The translations under genes were made by a program, and so were the position numbers. The notes below the pieces were generated by a model. It had not been told where the DNA came from, searched no databases, and saw only the letters and a program-made list of their open reading frames with translations. A stretch of 41,246 nucleotides of DNA from Candidatus Methylomirabilota bacterium (lineage in GTDB: Bacteria > Methylomirabilota > Methylomirabilia > Rokubacteriales > CSP1-6), in the NCBI GenBank assembly GCA_036002485.1, contig DASYTI010000173.1, positions 1 to 41,246 on the forward strand. Reading direction: 5' to 3'. Every line of letters starts with the position of its first letter. Position 1 is the stretch's first letter. This document shows positions 1 through 7,556 of the stretch, one piece after another.

Positions 1-141
1 GGCACACCCCAGCTCATCGTGGAGTTCACGGAAGCCCCTCTGGACGAATCTGCGCCGCCTCCCGGCCCGAGCTCCATCCGCTGGCTCACGCCCGGAGTCG
101 ACCGCGGCGATCCCTGCGCGCAGCTGAGAAGACCACGCTAG
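1..141 (+). CDS. 3' end of an unidentified protein (partial)
   Basis: Frame 1 is open from the window edge to a TAG at 139-141, giving 46 residues that begin GTPQLIVEFTEAP and end in an arginine-rich tail (CAQLRRPR). The beginning of the gene lies outside the window. Hydrophobic-acidic alternation at the start (LIVEF) looks like a beta strand of a folded domain, but there is too little sequence to name a family. It could also be a chance open frame in GC-rich DNA. The gene would end directly before the repeat array. Confidence 0.35.
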   Translation, partial: GTPQLIVEFTEAPLDESAPPPGPSSIRWLTPGVDRGDPCAQLRRPR

Positions 142-180
142 CGCGAACCATTCATGAGCACTGGTTGCCGGGACCTGACC

Positions 181-505
181 CCCTCACCCTGCCCTCTCCC
201 CCTTCGGGGGCGAGGGATGGAAAAGAATCCCTCAGCCTGCCTCGCTCTCCCTACGCGAGCCAGGGATGGAAAAGAATCCCTCAGCCTGCCTCGCTCTCCC
301 TACGTGAGCCAGGGATGAAAGAGAATCCCTCAGCCTGTCTCGCTCTCCCTACGTGAGCCAGGGATGAAAGAGAATCCCTCAGCCTGCCTCGCTCTCCCTA
401 CGTGAGCCAGGGATGAAAGAGAATCCCTCAGCGTGTCCCTCTCTACTGGGGCGAGGGATCAAAAAGAATCCCTCTCCCTCGGAGAGGGAGAGGGTGGGGT
501 GAGGG
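181..505. repeat. Inverted repeats bracketing the tandem array
   Basis: The 20 bases at 181-200 (CCCTCACCCTGCCCTCTCCC) are the reverse complement of 486-505 at 18 of 20 positions, with the two mismatches adjacent in the middle. The array of 49-bp units sits between the arms. The whole non-genic stretch 142-532 is therefore one composite repeat element. It could be a miniature mobile element that expanded internally, or a palindromic intergenic repeat. No transposase is linked to it. Nothing else is visible in this 391-base gap. Confidence 0.7.
214..458. repeat. 49-bp tandem repeat array, about five copies
   Basis: The GGGATG(G/A)AA landmark recurs at 214, 263, 312, 361 and 410, a strict 49-bp period, and then at 455 in a diverged last unit (45-bp step). 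Each unit reads roughly GGGATGAAAGAGAATCCCTC, then AGCCTGCCTCGCTCTCCC, then TACGTGAGCCA. Units differ by a few substitutions: ATGG/ATGA, AAAAG/AAGAG, TGCCTC/TGTCTC and ACGC/ACGT. Within a unit, GGGAT and ATCCC can pair, so each copy can fold a small hairpin. There are no unique spacers between units, so this is not CRISPR. An apparent 63-codon reading frame across it is a by-product of the repeat. Confidence 0.9.
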
Positions 506-532
506 TGGCGTTGTATTCGCGGCTAGTTCGCG

Positions 533-1222
533 CTAGGCCGGCTCGGGGGCGGTATGGGCCTCGATGGCCGACATGCGGTTGTAGCTGATCCCCACCTTGC
601 TGCCATCGTCCTGGTCGATCATCACGCCATCATCGGTCACCTGCGCGAGCGTGCCCTTGATGGGATCGGCGGCATTGCGAACCGCCACCAGCACGCGTTT
701 GCCCAGGAGCGGCTGGGCCTCGGTCTTCCACATCGAATCGAGATCCCCAAGGCCTCCCGTGTTGGTGGGGGGCTTCAACTCGGTGATCCGTCCCATGCCG
801 GGGACCACGAGGCCGGCCCGGCCGCCCGTGCTCTTGGGTTTTCCCGCCGCGAAGGGGCTTGGCCGGTGGGCGGGTGGCGTGTTTCTGGGCACTCCGGGCG
901 CCGCCATCCCGGGCGTGGGCTCCACCGCCGCCGTCACCACGGTGCCGGCCGGCACCGCCGGCGGCGCGGGCTGCGCGTCGGCTTCTTCGAGTTCGCGGAG
1001 GATGGCGGAGAGCCGGGAGATCATGACCGAGTAGATATAGAAGCCGATCAGCGACATGACGAGCGCGGAGGCGAGGCCGATCTGGGCGACACTCTGGTGA
1101 AGCGCGTTGAGGGCGTACAGGGTATACACGAAGAGGAGCAGGGGGAGGATGGAGATCATGCAGAAGACGACGGACGAGGCCCGACGCAGGGTATACGTCC
1201 GCGCCTTCCCATTCTTGGCCAT
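533..1222 (-). CDS. Two-helix membrane protein with C-terminal beta-rich (Sm/SH3-like) domain
   Basis: This is a 229-residue protein that I do not recognise as a named family. After a basic N-terminus (MAKNGKARTYTLRR) there are two hydrophobic helices at about 16-38 and 48-68, then a short acidic coil (LRELEEADAQ). A proline/alanine-rich linker spans about 80-165. The C-terminal 55 residues are compact, with the pattern GKRVLVAVRNAADPIKGTLAQ. That resembles the small beta-barrel of Sm-like/RimP-C-type domains, in which a modifiable surface is set by 'gene expression at the loop' residues; this similarity is by eye only. The start ATG at 1222 is the natural one because the hydrophobic segment follows directly. 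Transcription is divergent from the HAD phosphatase. The function is unknown. Confidence 0.7.
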   Translation of the reverse strand: MAKNGKARTYTLRRASSVVFCMISILPLLLFVYTLYALNALHQSVAQIGLASALVMSLIGFYIYSVMISRLSAILRELEEADAQPAPPAVPAGTVVTAAVEPTPGMAAPGVPRNTPPAHRPSPFAAGKPKSTGGRAGLVVPGMGRITELKPPTNTGGLGDLDSMWKTEAQPLLGKRVLVAVRNAADPIKGTLAQVTDDGVMIDQDDGSKVGISYNRMSAIEAHTAPEPA

Positions 1223-1351
1223 AGATCGAATCTAGCGCGTCAAGCCCTTCCGGCCAGCGGATTTTCGCCGGCCCCGCCGCGGCCCGCCCCGGCCGTTCTG
1301 GGCGCATGGTACGATGCCGCCGTGACCCGAGCCCGGCGCGGGCTGCGCGAA

Positions 1352-2122
1352 ATGCGCGGCTTCATCTTCGATCTTGACGGCTGCGTGTGGACCGGCGACG
1401 TGCTCGTGCCCGGGGCCGCCGAGGTGCTGGCGCTCCTGCGCAGCCAGGGGCGCGCCCTGACCTTCCTCACCAACAACTCTCGCGCCCGTGCCGCGACCAT
1501 GCAGGCCAAGCTCGAGCGACTGGGCGTGCAGGCGGCCACGGATGAGGTGCTGACCCCGCTCGAGATCCTGGGCCGCGTGCTCGACGGCCACGTGGGGCCC
1601 GCCTCTCGCGTGCTCGCCATCGGCGGCCCCGAGCTCGAGGCGGCCCTGGTCGACGGTGGCCACACCCTCGTCTCTGTCGCGGCGTATCGCGAGGCGCAGG
1701 CCGTGGTCGTGGGCAATGACTTCGAGTTCTCCTACGAGCGCCTGACCGCGGCCTCGCGCGCGGTGGCCGGCGGCGCGGCCTTCGTCACGCCCAACCTCGA
1801 TCCGCGGCTACCCGTCGAAGGCGATTTTCTGCCCGGCTGCGGCGCCATCGTCGAGGCGGTGGCCGCGGCGGCGTGCGCTCGTCCGCTCGTGGTGGGCAAG
1901 CCGGAGCCGCCGCTCTTCGAGCTGGCGCTCGCCCGCATGCGGCTCGAGGCCTCGGAGGCCGCGATGGTGGGCGACAGCGTGGACTCGGATATCCGGGGCG
2001 CCCGCCGTGTCGGGCTGACCGCGGTGCTCCTGGCTCGCAAGGGCGCGCTCGACGGCGTCGCGCACTACATGGTCAAGTCCATGGCGCAGCTGAGGCGCCT
2101 CGTCGAGACGTACACGCCCTGA
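1352..2122 (+). CDS. HAD-superfamily phosphatase, NagD/PGP-like
   Basis: This 256-residue haloacid dehalogenase-type hydrolase belongs to the class IIA (NagD, 4-nitrophenylphosphatase, phosphoglycolate phosphatase) group. Motif I is FIFDLDG, with nucleophile Asp7 and general acid/base Asp9. TFLTNNS (motif II) follows, which is diagnostic of the NagD branch. The lysine motif is VGKPEPP and the acidic motif IV is VGDSVDSD. A cap domain lies between motifs II and III. The family dephosphorylates small phosphometabolites in the cytoplasm; the substrate cannot be read from sequence. I chose ATG 1352 because the family starts just before motif I. A GTG at 1322 would add ten residues. The frame is open much further upstream, but that part lies antisense to the neighbouring membrane protein. 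The stop overlaps the pepE start (TGATG), implying translational coupling. Confidence 0.85.
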   Translation: MRGFIFDLDGCVWTGDVLVPGAAEVLALLRSQGRALTFLTNNSRARAATMQAKLERLGVQAATDEVLTPLEILGRVLDGHVGPASRVLAIGGPELEAALVDGGHTLVSVAAYREAQAVVVGNDFEFSYERLTAASRAVAGGAAFVTPNLDPRLPVEGDFLPGCGAIVEAVAAAACARPLVVGKPEPPLFELALARMRLEASEAAMVGDSVDSDIRGARRVGLTAVLLARKGALDGVAHYMVKSMAQLRRLVETYTP

Positions 2123-2814
2123 TGCGCGTCCTGCTGCATTCGGGCGGACCGCTCGGCCCCGACGGTCGGGCGGGGCTATCGGCCTTCCTGGGCGAGCGCC
2201 GGCGCGTGGCCTTTGTCACCGCGGCCAGCCTTCACGATGAAGCGGCCTACTTCGCTCGGGTGAGCGCGATGCTGCAGCCGCCCCCGCCGGACGGGGCGGG
2301 GCTCGAGCTCATGCATCTCCGCTGGGATGACCGGCCGCTCGACGTGCTCGCCCGGACCGAGGCGCTCTTCATGGGTGGGGGCAATACCTATGCGCTCTTG
2401 AAGCGGCTCCGCGAGTCCGAGCTGCTGCCGGTTATCCGCGAGCGCGCGCGGGGCGGCATGCCTTATGTGGGCGCCAGCGCCGGCTCCAATGTGGCGGGGC
2501 CGACCATCCTGACCACCAATGACTGGAACGTGGTGGCCCTCGAGCGCTTCGACGCCCTAGGCCTCGTCGCCTTCAATATCAACCCGCACTACAAACAGAC
2601 CGATCCCGCCATGGCGCCCTACAGCGAGACGCGCGACGATCGGATCCGCGAGTATCACGTGGTCAACGGTAATCCGGTGGCGGGGCTCGAGGAAGGCGCG
2701 TGGCTGACTGTCGAGGGCGGGGTGGTGACCGCGCACGGGACGGCGCGCATCAAGATCTTTCGACCTGGCCAGGAGCCCACCTGGCACCAAGCCGGCGAGC
2801 GCCTGCCCCTCTAG
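2122..2814 (+). CDS. pepE: Dipeptidase E (alpha-aspartyl dipeptidase), peptidase family S51
   Basis: This 230-residue cytoplasmic serine peptidase is the usual length for PepE, which releases N-terminal Asp from dipeptides. The nucleophile elbow GASAGSN carries Ser119. NPHY provides His156. The strand-turn LFMGGGNTY at about 82-90 is the family's oxyanion/glycine-rich loop. The substrate region FNINPHYKQTD and the ETRDDRIREY stretch also match the family. The start ATG overlaps the stop of the HAD phosphatase by one base, so the two genes form a coupled pair. They could act together in small-metabolite clean-up, but that is inference. The gene ends just before an 84-bp palindrome. Confidence 0.88.
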   Translation: MRVLLHSGGPLGPDGRAGLSAFLGERRRVAFVTAASLHDEAAYFARVSAMLQPPPPDGAGLELMHLRWDDRPLDVLARTEALFMGGGNTYALLKRLRESELLPVIRERARGGMPYVGASAGSNVAGPTILTTNDWNVVALERFDALGLVAFNINPHYKQTDPAMAPYSETRDDRIREYHVVNGNPVAGLEEGAWLTVEGGVVTAHGTARIKIFRPGQEPTWHQAGERLPL

Positions 2815-2816
2815 CC

Positions 2817-2900
2817 GGGGTCAGGTCTTGCAATGCCACATGAGGTAGGCGACTTCTCTGCGAAAATTCTACCCGATGTAGGATTGCAAGACCTGACCCC
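2817..2900. repeat. 84-bp near-palindrome with perfect 18-bp terminal inverted repeats (MITE/REPIN-like)
   Basis: Bases 2817-2834 (GGGGTCAGGTCTTGCAAT) are the exact reverse complement of 2883-2900. The 48 bases between them continue the symmetry imperfectly: CACATGAGGTAG on the left mirrors CTACCCGATGTAG on the right. The whole element can fold into one long stem-loop. It fills the gap between the convergent pepE and pilV-like genes almost exactly, so it may serve as a bidirectional terminator. Its form (short, intergenic, palindromic, less GC-rich than its surroundings) fits a REPIN or IS200/IS605-type miniature element. No transposase is present nearby. Confidence 0.75.
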
Positions 2901-2902
2901 CG

Positions 2903-3289
2903 CTACTCGGCGCGCATGGTGGTCAGGGTGATGTTCTGGGCGCCCAGGGTGCCCGTCGCGCGATTGACCTGGACGATGACCTGAATGGTCACGAGGCGGT
3001 TCGGAGCCACCGTGGCGCCCGCCTGCACGACGGACCAGGCGCGGGTGATGCCCGGCTCGGGAGTGTCCGTGCCATTGAGCGGGCCGGGAGTGAAGGGCTG
3101 GTTGCGGAGCTGCTCCATCATCTGCCGGCCATAAGCGGTGGCCTTGGACTGGCCGCCGCCCGCGACCACGCTGACCGAGCCCTGCGTCAGCATGCTCAGC
3201 AAGGCCACCAGCGCCACCGCAAGGAAAGCCACGGCGAGCATGACCTCGATCAGGCTCATGCCCGCCTGCCCGCGCAGCCGACCACGCAT
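2903..3289 (-). CDS. Type IV minor prepilin, PilV-like
   Basis: This 128-residue prepilin starts with a short basic leader (MRGRLRGQAG) and a class III cleavage site. Cleavage by prepilin peptidase after the glycine leaves MSLIEVMLAVAFLAVALV, with the conserved Glu at mature position 5 and a 20-residue hydrophobic helix. The rest is a small periplasmic head rich in beta residues (LVTIQVIVQVN). It is the last gene of the pilin operon, 11 bases after the PilX-like gene. ATG 3289 is preceded by AGGGGT at good spacing; a GTG nine bases upstream is also possible. It probably sits in the tip or priming complex of a type IV pilus or type II-like pseudopilus. Confidence 0.8.
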   Translation of the reverse strand: MRGRLRGQAGMSLIEVMLAVAFLAVALVALLSMLTQGSVSVVAGGGQSKATAYGRQMMEQLRNQPFTPGPLNGTDTPEPGITRAWSVVQAGATVAPNRLVTIQVIVQVNRATGTLGAQNITLTTMRAE

Positions 3290-3300
3290 TGCCGTCACCC

Positions 3301-5019
3301 CTATTGCTGGGACCAGGCGCCGCGCAGGAGGAGCACCCCCTGAGGCGTGCCGGGCGGCGGATTGGTGTTGAAGAGCGTGTCGTAGCTCCAGATCCGCTGA
3401 GGTGGGGTGTAGTACTGGGTGCCGCCGGAGCCGCAGCACTGCCACTGCCCGACGGCTTGGTGGCTATGCCAGAGGTCTACGATGGAGCCGCGGTAGGTGA
3501 ACGCGTTGCCGTTCCAGTCCTCGAGGAAGCGGATATCGTTCTCGAGCTGGCCATTGCCCTGGTTGAGCACGGACTCCGCGGAGGGCCCCAGCGCGAAGCC
3601 CGCGTTCACTGTGGTCGCCGTGGCCTGCCGAGTATCGGTCGCGAGATTGCCCTTGCTGTCGCTATTGTTCGGCGCCCAGTTGTTCGAGAGCACGGTGATG
3701 GCATCGGCCAGCACCGCCGCGGGCACCTTGGCCACCGTGTTGTAGTCGCCCCTGATGTACATCGGGTTCTCGCTCACCACCGTGAGTCCCTGTGAGGGCA
3801 ACTGTGAGCCATTGATCAGCCTCACCGCAGCTCCCGGCGTGCCCGTGGTCGCCACGTAGAGCACCCCGTTGGCGGGGGCGGCGCTCGCCGAGCGCAGGAG
3901 CCCGATGTTGACATCGGTTACGCTCATGGTCCGCTGCTCGCGCATGTCATAGAAGGTGTTGGTGGTAATCACGCCCGCAGGCAGGGTGACGGGACTACCG
4001 CCCATGTCGGTGGCCCCCCCGTTGACGATGCGCAGGCCGGACTTGGAATACATCTTGGCTGCCGCCAGGTCCGGGGCATCGCCGACGTTGGCGACCTCGA
4101 TGAGCTGGTGCGAGACCACGTCAGGACTGGCCGGATTGTAGAAGAGCTGGGGGATGGGCGGGATGATCTGGCCCACGCCCATGGCGTTGTCGCGGACTGT
4201 GCCGCCGAAGGTGGCCATGGCCCGCGCCTGCCAGGCGGCCGCCGTCCAGCCGCTGCCGAACCCGGGCTGGAGCGCGCTGTCGAAGTTGAGCGGCTGATAG
4301 GTGCCGCCGGAGTCCTTGATGCGCGGGTTGTTGCCCCAGGGGATCGAGGTATCGCGCTTGATGCGGCGGAAGATGCTGCCGGCTGTCGTGATGGTCGAGT
4401 CGAAGTCGAGCGAGGAGCCGGCGCCCACATAGATATTGCTGTTCGAGTGCACGCGGCCATTGAAGGTCATGTTCGGGCCCGGCGCGATCTCGAGGTCGAC
4501 GCCGGCGCCGTAGAAGACGCCGAACTGGAAGAGCGGCACCTGGACCTGACGGAGAATCTGGGTCAGGCGGGCGCGGGTGCCATTGTCGCCTCGGACCTCT
4601 GAGGTGATGAGGTAGTCTGTGACCTGGCCGCTGAAGCCCGCGTAGGGTCCGGTCGTGAACGTGGTCGCGTAGGAGTTGGGAGGCGTTGGCACGACCCAGG
4701 CCACCGAATAGGTGACGAAGGAGAGCTTGGGATCGCTGAGGGCGGGCGCCGTGATGCCGGCGAGCTGGGTGGCACTCGGGGTCTGGGTGCTGGCGAGGAT
4801 GGTCCGCAGCGCGACCACACCAGACTCGATGCCGCCCTCGGCCGCGTAGAAGGCCGCGCTGTACTGCTTCCAGCTGCCGGAGATCTGCATCTCGGTCATG
4901 CCCATGGCGACCAGGGTGAAGCCCAGAATGGAGCAGAGCAGCATGACGATCATGGCCAGGGGCAGGGCCGAGCCGCGCTCGGACCGGCACGCGACACCAA
5001 ATCCTTTGCGAATATTCAT
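3301..5019 (-). CDS. Large PilX-type pilus assembly protein with long C-terminal domain
   Basis: This 572-residue protein is about three times the length of classical PilX. The leader MNIRKGFGVACRSERG is followed by a hydrophobic segment (SALPLAMIVMLLCSILGFTL) without Glu at position 5, as is usual for PilX. The signature AAFYAAEGGIESGV at about 54-67 is typical of the PilX N-terminal domain. The region from about 180 contains GPNMTFNGRVHSNSNIYVG and a further run of alternating Gly/Asn strands, which suggests a beta-helix or DUF4900-like exported domain. Two adjacent cysteines (QWQCCGSGG) occur near the end. GAGGAGGA precedes ATG 5019. It lies 19 bases after the PilW-like gene. The likely role is a tip-associated minor pilin with an adhesive head; that last point is inference. 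Confidence 0.8.
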   Translation of the reverse strand: MNIRKGFGVACRSERGSALPLAMIVMLLCSILGFTLVAMGMTEMQISGSWKQYSAAFYAAEGGIESGVVALRTILASTQTPSATQLAGITAPALSDPKLSFVTYSVAWVVPTPPNSYATTFTTGPYAGFSGQVTDYLITSEVRGDNGTRARLTQILRQVQVPLFQFGVFYGAGVDLEIAPGPNMTFNGRVHSNSNIYVGAGSSLDFDSTITTAGSIFRRIKRDTSIPWGNNPRIKDSGGTYQPLNFDSALQPGFGSGWTAAAWQARAMATFGGTVRDNAMGVGQIIPPIPQLFYNPASPDVVSHQLIEVANVGDAPDLAAAKMYSKSGLRIVNGGATDMGGSPVTLPAGVITTNTFYDMREQRTMSVTDVNIGLLRSASAAPANGVLYVATTGTPGAAVRLINGSQLPSQGLTVVSENPMYIRGDYNTVAKVPAAVLADAITVLSNNWAPNNSDSKGNLATDTRQATATTVNAGFALGPSAESVLNQGNGQLENDIRFLEDWNGNAFTYRGSIVDLWHSHQAVGQWQCCGSGGTQYYTPPQRIWSYDTLFNTNPPPGTPQGVLLLRGAWSQQ

Positions 5020-5038
5020 GGACGGGTCCTCCTCGCCC

Positions 5039-5824
5039 TCAGAGATTCCGCGGGCGGACGGACGACGTCAGCGTGAAGGAGCGGACCTCGTCGGTCCCGG
5101 CCGACTGGGCCGTTAGCGTGATCACGACGCGACGGATGATCCCGAGGCTCGCGGCCAGGCTGGCTACAGGAATCGCCACGTCGTTCGTGTCGAAGTAAGT
5201 GAGCTGAAACCCGGTGACGCCCGTGGCGAGCGGCTGGAAGCCGAGTCCCGTGCTCGTGTCCTTGAACAGCGTGCTGATCCCGTCCCACTGATAGCGGATC
5301 TGCTTGGGCCGCCCCACCTGGACGCCCTGGGGCAGGGCCACCGGGATCCCGGGGGTGGGGATGAGGATGGTGGTGGCCGAGGCGGAGGAGACGGTGACCG
5401 TCCAGAACTGGTCGGTGTTCATCAGATAGATCACATCGCCCGCCGTGAAACCCGCGCCGCTGGCGACGTTCAAGAGCGTGTCGCCCGCGTTGGCGTTGGC
5501 GGTGATCCGGGTGGAGGCATTGGTCAGGTCCGCCCAGAACGTGATGCCGGTCGGCGAGGCGGCCAGGATCTTCGGCTGGGCGGTGGGGAAGCCATAGCCC
5601 GCGAGCCGGAGCTCCTCCTCGACGATCATGGCCGCGCGCGCGGTCTGCTGAGCCTGAGCGCGGTTGTCACCCTCCACGCTGACCTGTCCGCCTGTGGAGA
5701 GCACGCCCGCCACCCCGGCCATCACGAGGCCGAGCACGCCGCACGAGACCAGCAGCTCGGGCAAGCTGAAGCCGCGCCGGTCACTCATGACTCGCGCAAG
5801 CCTCCACGCGGCCGGCCGCGACAT
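5039..5824 (-). CDS. Type IV minor prepilin, PilW-like
   Basis: This is a 261-residue prepilin. The leader ends in MSDRRG and the mature protein begins FSLPELLVSCGVLGLVMAG, with Glu at mature position 5 and a hydrophobic helix. AQQTARAAMIVEEELRLAGYGF follows, the ARxAMxxxxxELRxAGY pattern characteristic of PilW. The head domain of about 200 residues is Thr/Ala/Val rich. I chose the ATG at 5824-5822, which overlaps the stop of the FimT-like gene (TGATG) and implies coupled translation. An internal ATG at 5788 would give a shorter, more typical leader. A GTG immediately upstream is also in frame. It forms the central part of the minor pilin set. Confidence 0.82.
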   Translation of the reverse strand: MSRPAAWRLARVMSDRRGFSLPELLVSCGVLGLVMAGVAGVLSTGGQVSVEGDNRAQAQQTARAAMIVEEELRLAGYGFPTAQPKILAASPTGITFWADLTNASTRITANANAGDTLLNVASGAGFTAGDVIYLMNTDQFWTVTVSSASATTILIPTPGIPVALPQGVQVGRPKQIRYQWDGISTLFKDTSTGLGFQPLATGVTGFQLTYFDTNDVAIPVASLAASLGIIRRVVITLTAQSAGTDEVRSFTLTSSVRPRNL

Positions 5825-6288
5825 CACGGGATGGTCACCTGTCCTGACGGCTGCACCGTGACGGTCAGGGTCTGGGCGCCGTGGCTCACGCTGATCACGC
5901 TGGGGACGCTCGCGGTGCCGAAGGGCGTGAAGACGGGGGCGGGCCCGCTCGCGATCACGTCATTCGAGACCATCGCGATGCCCGAGGCATTGGTGCTGGC
6001 ACCGATCCAGGCGACGCCGCCGCAGCCGCCCTGGAGGTACTGATACCCACCCGTGACGGGCTGAGCGCAGATCGGCTGACGGGTGCTGATCGCCACCATC
6101 CGTGCCTGCATCAGCACCGCCTGGATCTCGCGCGCGCCGCTTCTCGCCTGGGCCGCGGGCAGGTAGTTGAGGCCCATGGGCAAGGCCACCGTAGCGAGGA
6201 CACCGATGAGACCGGCGCTGGCCACGAGCTCCGGCATGGAGAAGCCGCCGGTCCAGCGGGCATGGGGGCTCGGACGCGGCCTACTCAT
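5824..6288 (-). CDS. Minor pseudopilin, GspH/FimT-like
   Basis: This 154-residue prepilin is the first gene of the pilin operon. The leader ends RWTGG, and the mature N-terminus is FSMPELVASAGLIGVLATVALP, with Glu at mature position 5 and the hydrophobic helix. The region ARSGAREIQAVLMQARMVAISTRQPICA matches the GspH/FimT family pattern, in which the 'AR..A....QPV' segment follows the helix. The C-terminus ends QTLTVTVQPSGQVTIP, the usual final beta strand. In characterised systems this subunit belongs to the minor pilin complex that primes pilus assembly. The operon order here is FimT-like, PilW-like, PilX-like, PilV-like, with no PilY1 in the window. Confidence 0.82.
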   Translation of the reverse strand: MSRPRPSPHARWTGGFSMPELVASAGLIGVLATVALPMGLNYLPAAQARSGAREIQAVLMQARMVAISTRQPICAQPVTGGYQYLQGGCGGVAWIGASTNASGIAMVSNDVIASGPAPVFTPFGTASVPSVISVSHGAQTLTVTVQPSGQVTIP

Positions 6289-6425
6289 GGGGCCCGCCTA
6301 GAGAGCAACTTCCCTGCCACCCGATGGCCTCCCGGGTGACTGACAAGGACCGATTAAGTCAGACGAAGTCGCGGTGTCCGCCCAGGGCAGCGGGGGCGGG
6401 CTGTCACGGGCGTTGTCAGACCCCT

Positions 6426-6438
6426 TGACACTGTGTCA
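6426..6438. promoter_or_regulatory. Short perfect palindrome, possible operator
   Basis: TGACACTGTGTCA is a 13-base dyad (six-base arms around a central T). It lies in the 186-base gap between the start of the pilin operon and the end of the convergently placed LLM gene on the same strand. A second GTTGTCAGAC stands 10 bases to its left. It is a plausible regulator site for the pilin operon. No convincing -10/-35 pair is visible beside it. Confidence 0.3.
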
Positions 6439-6474
6439 GACGCCGGACAGACACGGCCGATGGCCAGCCAGGAG

Positions 6475-7416
6475 TCAAACCACTTTCGGCAGGACCTCGC
6501 GCGCGAACAGCTCGAGAGCGGAGATGTCCTCCTGATCGAGCATCTGGAGGAGCACCCGCTGAACCCCCACCTTTTCCCAGGCCTTGAGGTCCGCGACGAT
6601 GCGCTCCGGCGAGCCCGCGAGAAAGGACGCCGCGTGCCAGGCCGCCTCGTCCGCAGGCAGGGCGGGGAAGAAGGCCCGGGCGGCCGCGATGCGCTTGGCC
6701 ACATCATCCGCGTCGCGCCCGATGGCGAGCGGAATCATCAGGGAGCGGGCCATGGCCTCCGGATCGCGGCCGAAGGCGCGGCAATGCTCGGCCAGGATCT
6801 GGCGCTTCTGGGTGAAGGTCGCGTGGTCCACTCGCGTGACATTCCACTCGTCAGCGAACTCGGCCACGATCTTGAGCGTGCGCTTCTCGCCGCGCCCGCC
6901 GATGACGATGCGGTAGCGGCCCGAGGGCGGGCGCGGATAGCTCTCCGCGCTCTTGAGCGGGAAGAGCGGCTGCGGGAGCGTCACCGGCTGGCCTTTCTCG
7001 AGAGCGCGGATCACGCGCGCGCCCGCCTCGAGCCGATCGAGCCGCTCCTTGACGCTTCCGAACGGGATGCCAAACATCGCGTGCTCGTGCTCGTTCCAGC
7101 CCGCGCCCAGGCCCAGGTCGAGGCGGCCTCCGGACAGATTGTCCACGGCCGCCGCCATCTTGGCGAGCAGCGCGGGATGATAGAAGGTGAGGGGCGAGAC
7201 CATGGGACCGAAGCGGATGCGCTTCGTCCGCGTGGCGAGCGCCGTGAGCGATGTCCAGGTCTCGAGAGAGGCCCGCTTCGAGTCTCCGCCGAGCCCCGTC
7301 AAGTGATCCGAGCGGCACAGCGAATGGTAGCCGAGGTCCTCGGCCGCCTGGGCCAGCCGGAGCCAGCGCTCCCACGTGAGGCCTTCCTGCGCTTCGATCA
7401 TGATGCCCGCGTTCAT
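6475..7416 (-). CDS. LLM-class (luciferase-like) F420/flavin-dependent oxidoreductase
   Basis: This 313-residue TIM-barrel protein of the bacterial luciferase family starts MNAGIMIEAQEGLTWERWLRLAQAAEDLGY, the standard first strand and helix. It continues with SLCRSDHL, the WTSLTALATRTKRIRFGPMV block and GRLDLGLGAGWNEHEH, all typical of the F420-dependent branch. The end, ERIVADLKAWEKVGVQRVLLQML, is the usual C-terminal helix-strand. Cofactor (F420 or FMN) and substrate cannot be fixed by eye. ATG 7416 is chosen because GGAGGGA lies seven bases upstream and the barrel begins there; an in-frame ATG 60 bases upstream adds only non-conserved residues. The gene is divergent from the alpha/beta-hydrolase. 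Confidence 0.87.
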   Translation of the reverse strand: MNAGIMIEAQEGLTWERWLRLAQAAEDLGYHSLCRSDHLTGLGGDSKRASLETWTSLTALATRTKRIRFGPMVSPLTFYHPALLAKMAAAVDNLSGGRLDLGLGAGWNEHEHAMFGIPFGSVKERLDRLEAGARVIRALEKGQPVTLPQPLFPLKSAESYPRPPSGRYRIVIGGRGEKRTLKIVAEFADEWNVTRVDHATFTQKRQILAEHCRAFGRDPEAMARSLMIPLAIGRDADDVAKRIAAARAFFPALPADEAAWHAASFLAGSPERIVADLKAWEKVGVQRVLLQMLDQEDISALELFAREVLPKVV

Positions 7417-7518
7417 GGATTCCCTCCCATTCAGCCCTCGCCTCACCGTGCTCCTCGCCTGCGGCTCGTCGGCCACGTTTCGGCTCGAAACTCAGTCGGT
7501 CGTCGAAGAGGCATTGGC

Positions 7519-7547
7519 TTGACACCTTACCGCATCGCGGGCCAAAT
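7519..7547 (+). promoter_or_regulatory. Possible sigma70-like promoter for the hydrolase gene
   Basis: A consensus -35 hexamer TTGACA at 7519-7524 is followed, after 17 bases, by a poor -10 (CCAAAT, 7542-7547). Transcription would start close to the ATG at 7557, giving an almost leaderless message. The -35 is strong but the -10 is weak, so this is tentative. Confidence 0.3.
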
Positions 7548-7556
7548 GAGACGGCC

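Noticed and set aside
165-356. 63-codon frame across the tandem repeats
   Set aside because: It merely translates the 49-bp repeats (49 is not a multiple of three, so each copy is read in a different frame) and has no ribosome-binding site.
214-458. CRISPR array
   Set aside because: Units abut without unique spacers, and no cas genes are present.
554-1351. Extended N-terminal part of the HAD phosphatase frame
   Set aside because: It runs antisense to the membrane protein gene and has no homology-like pattern; the HAD fold begins at 1352.
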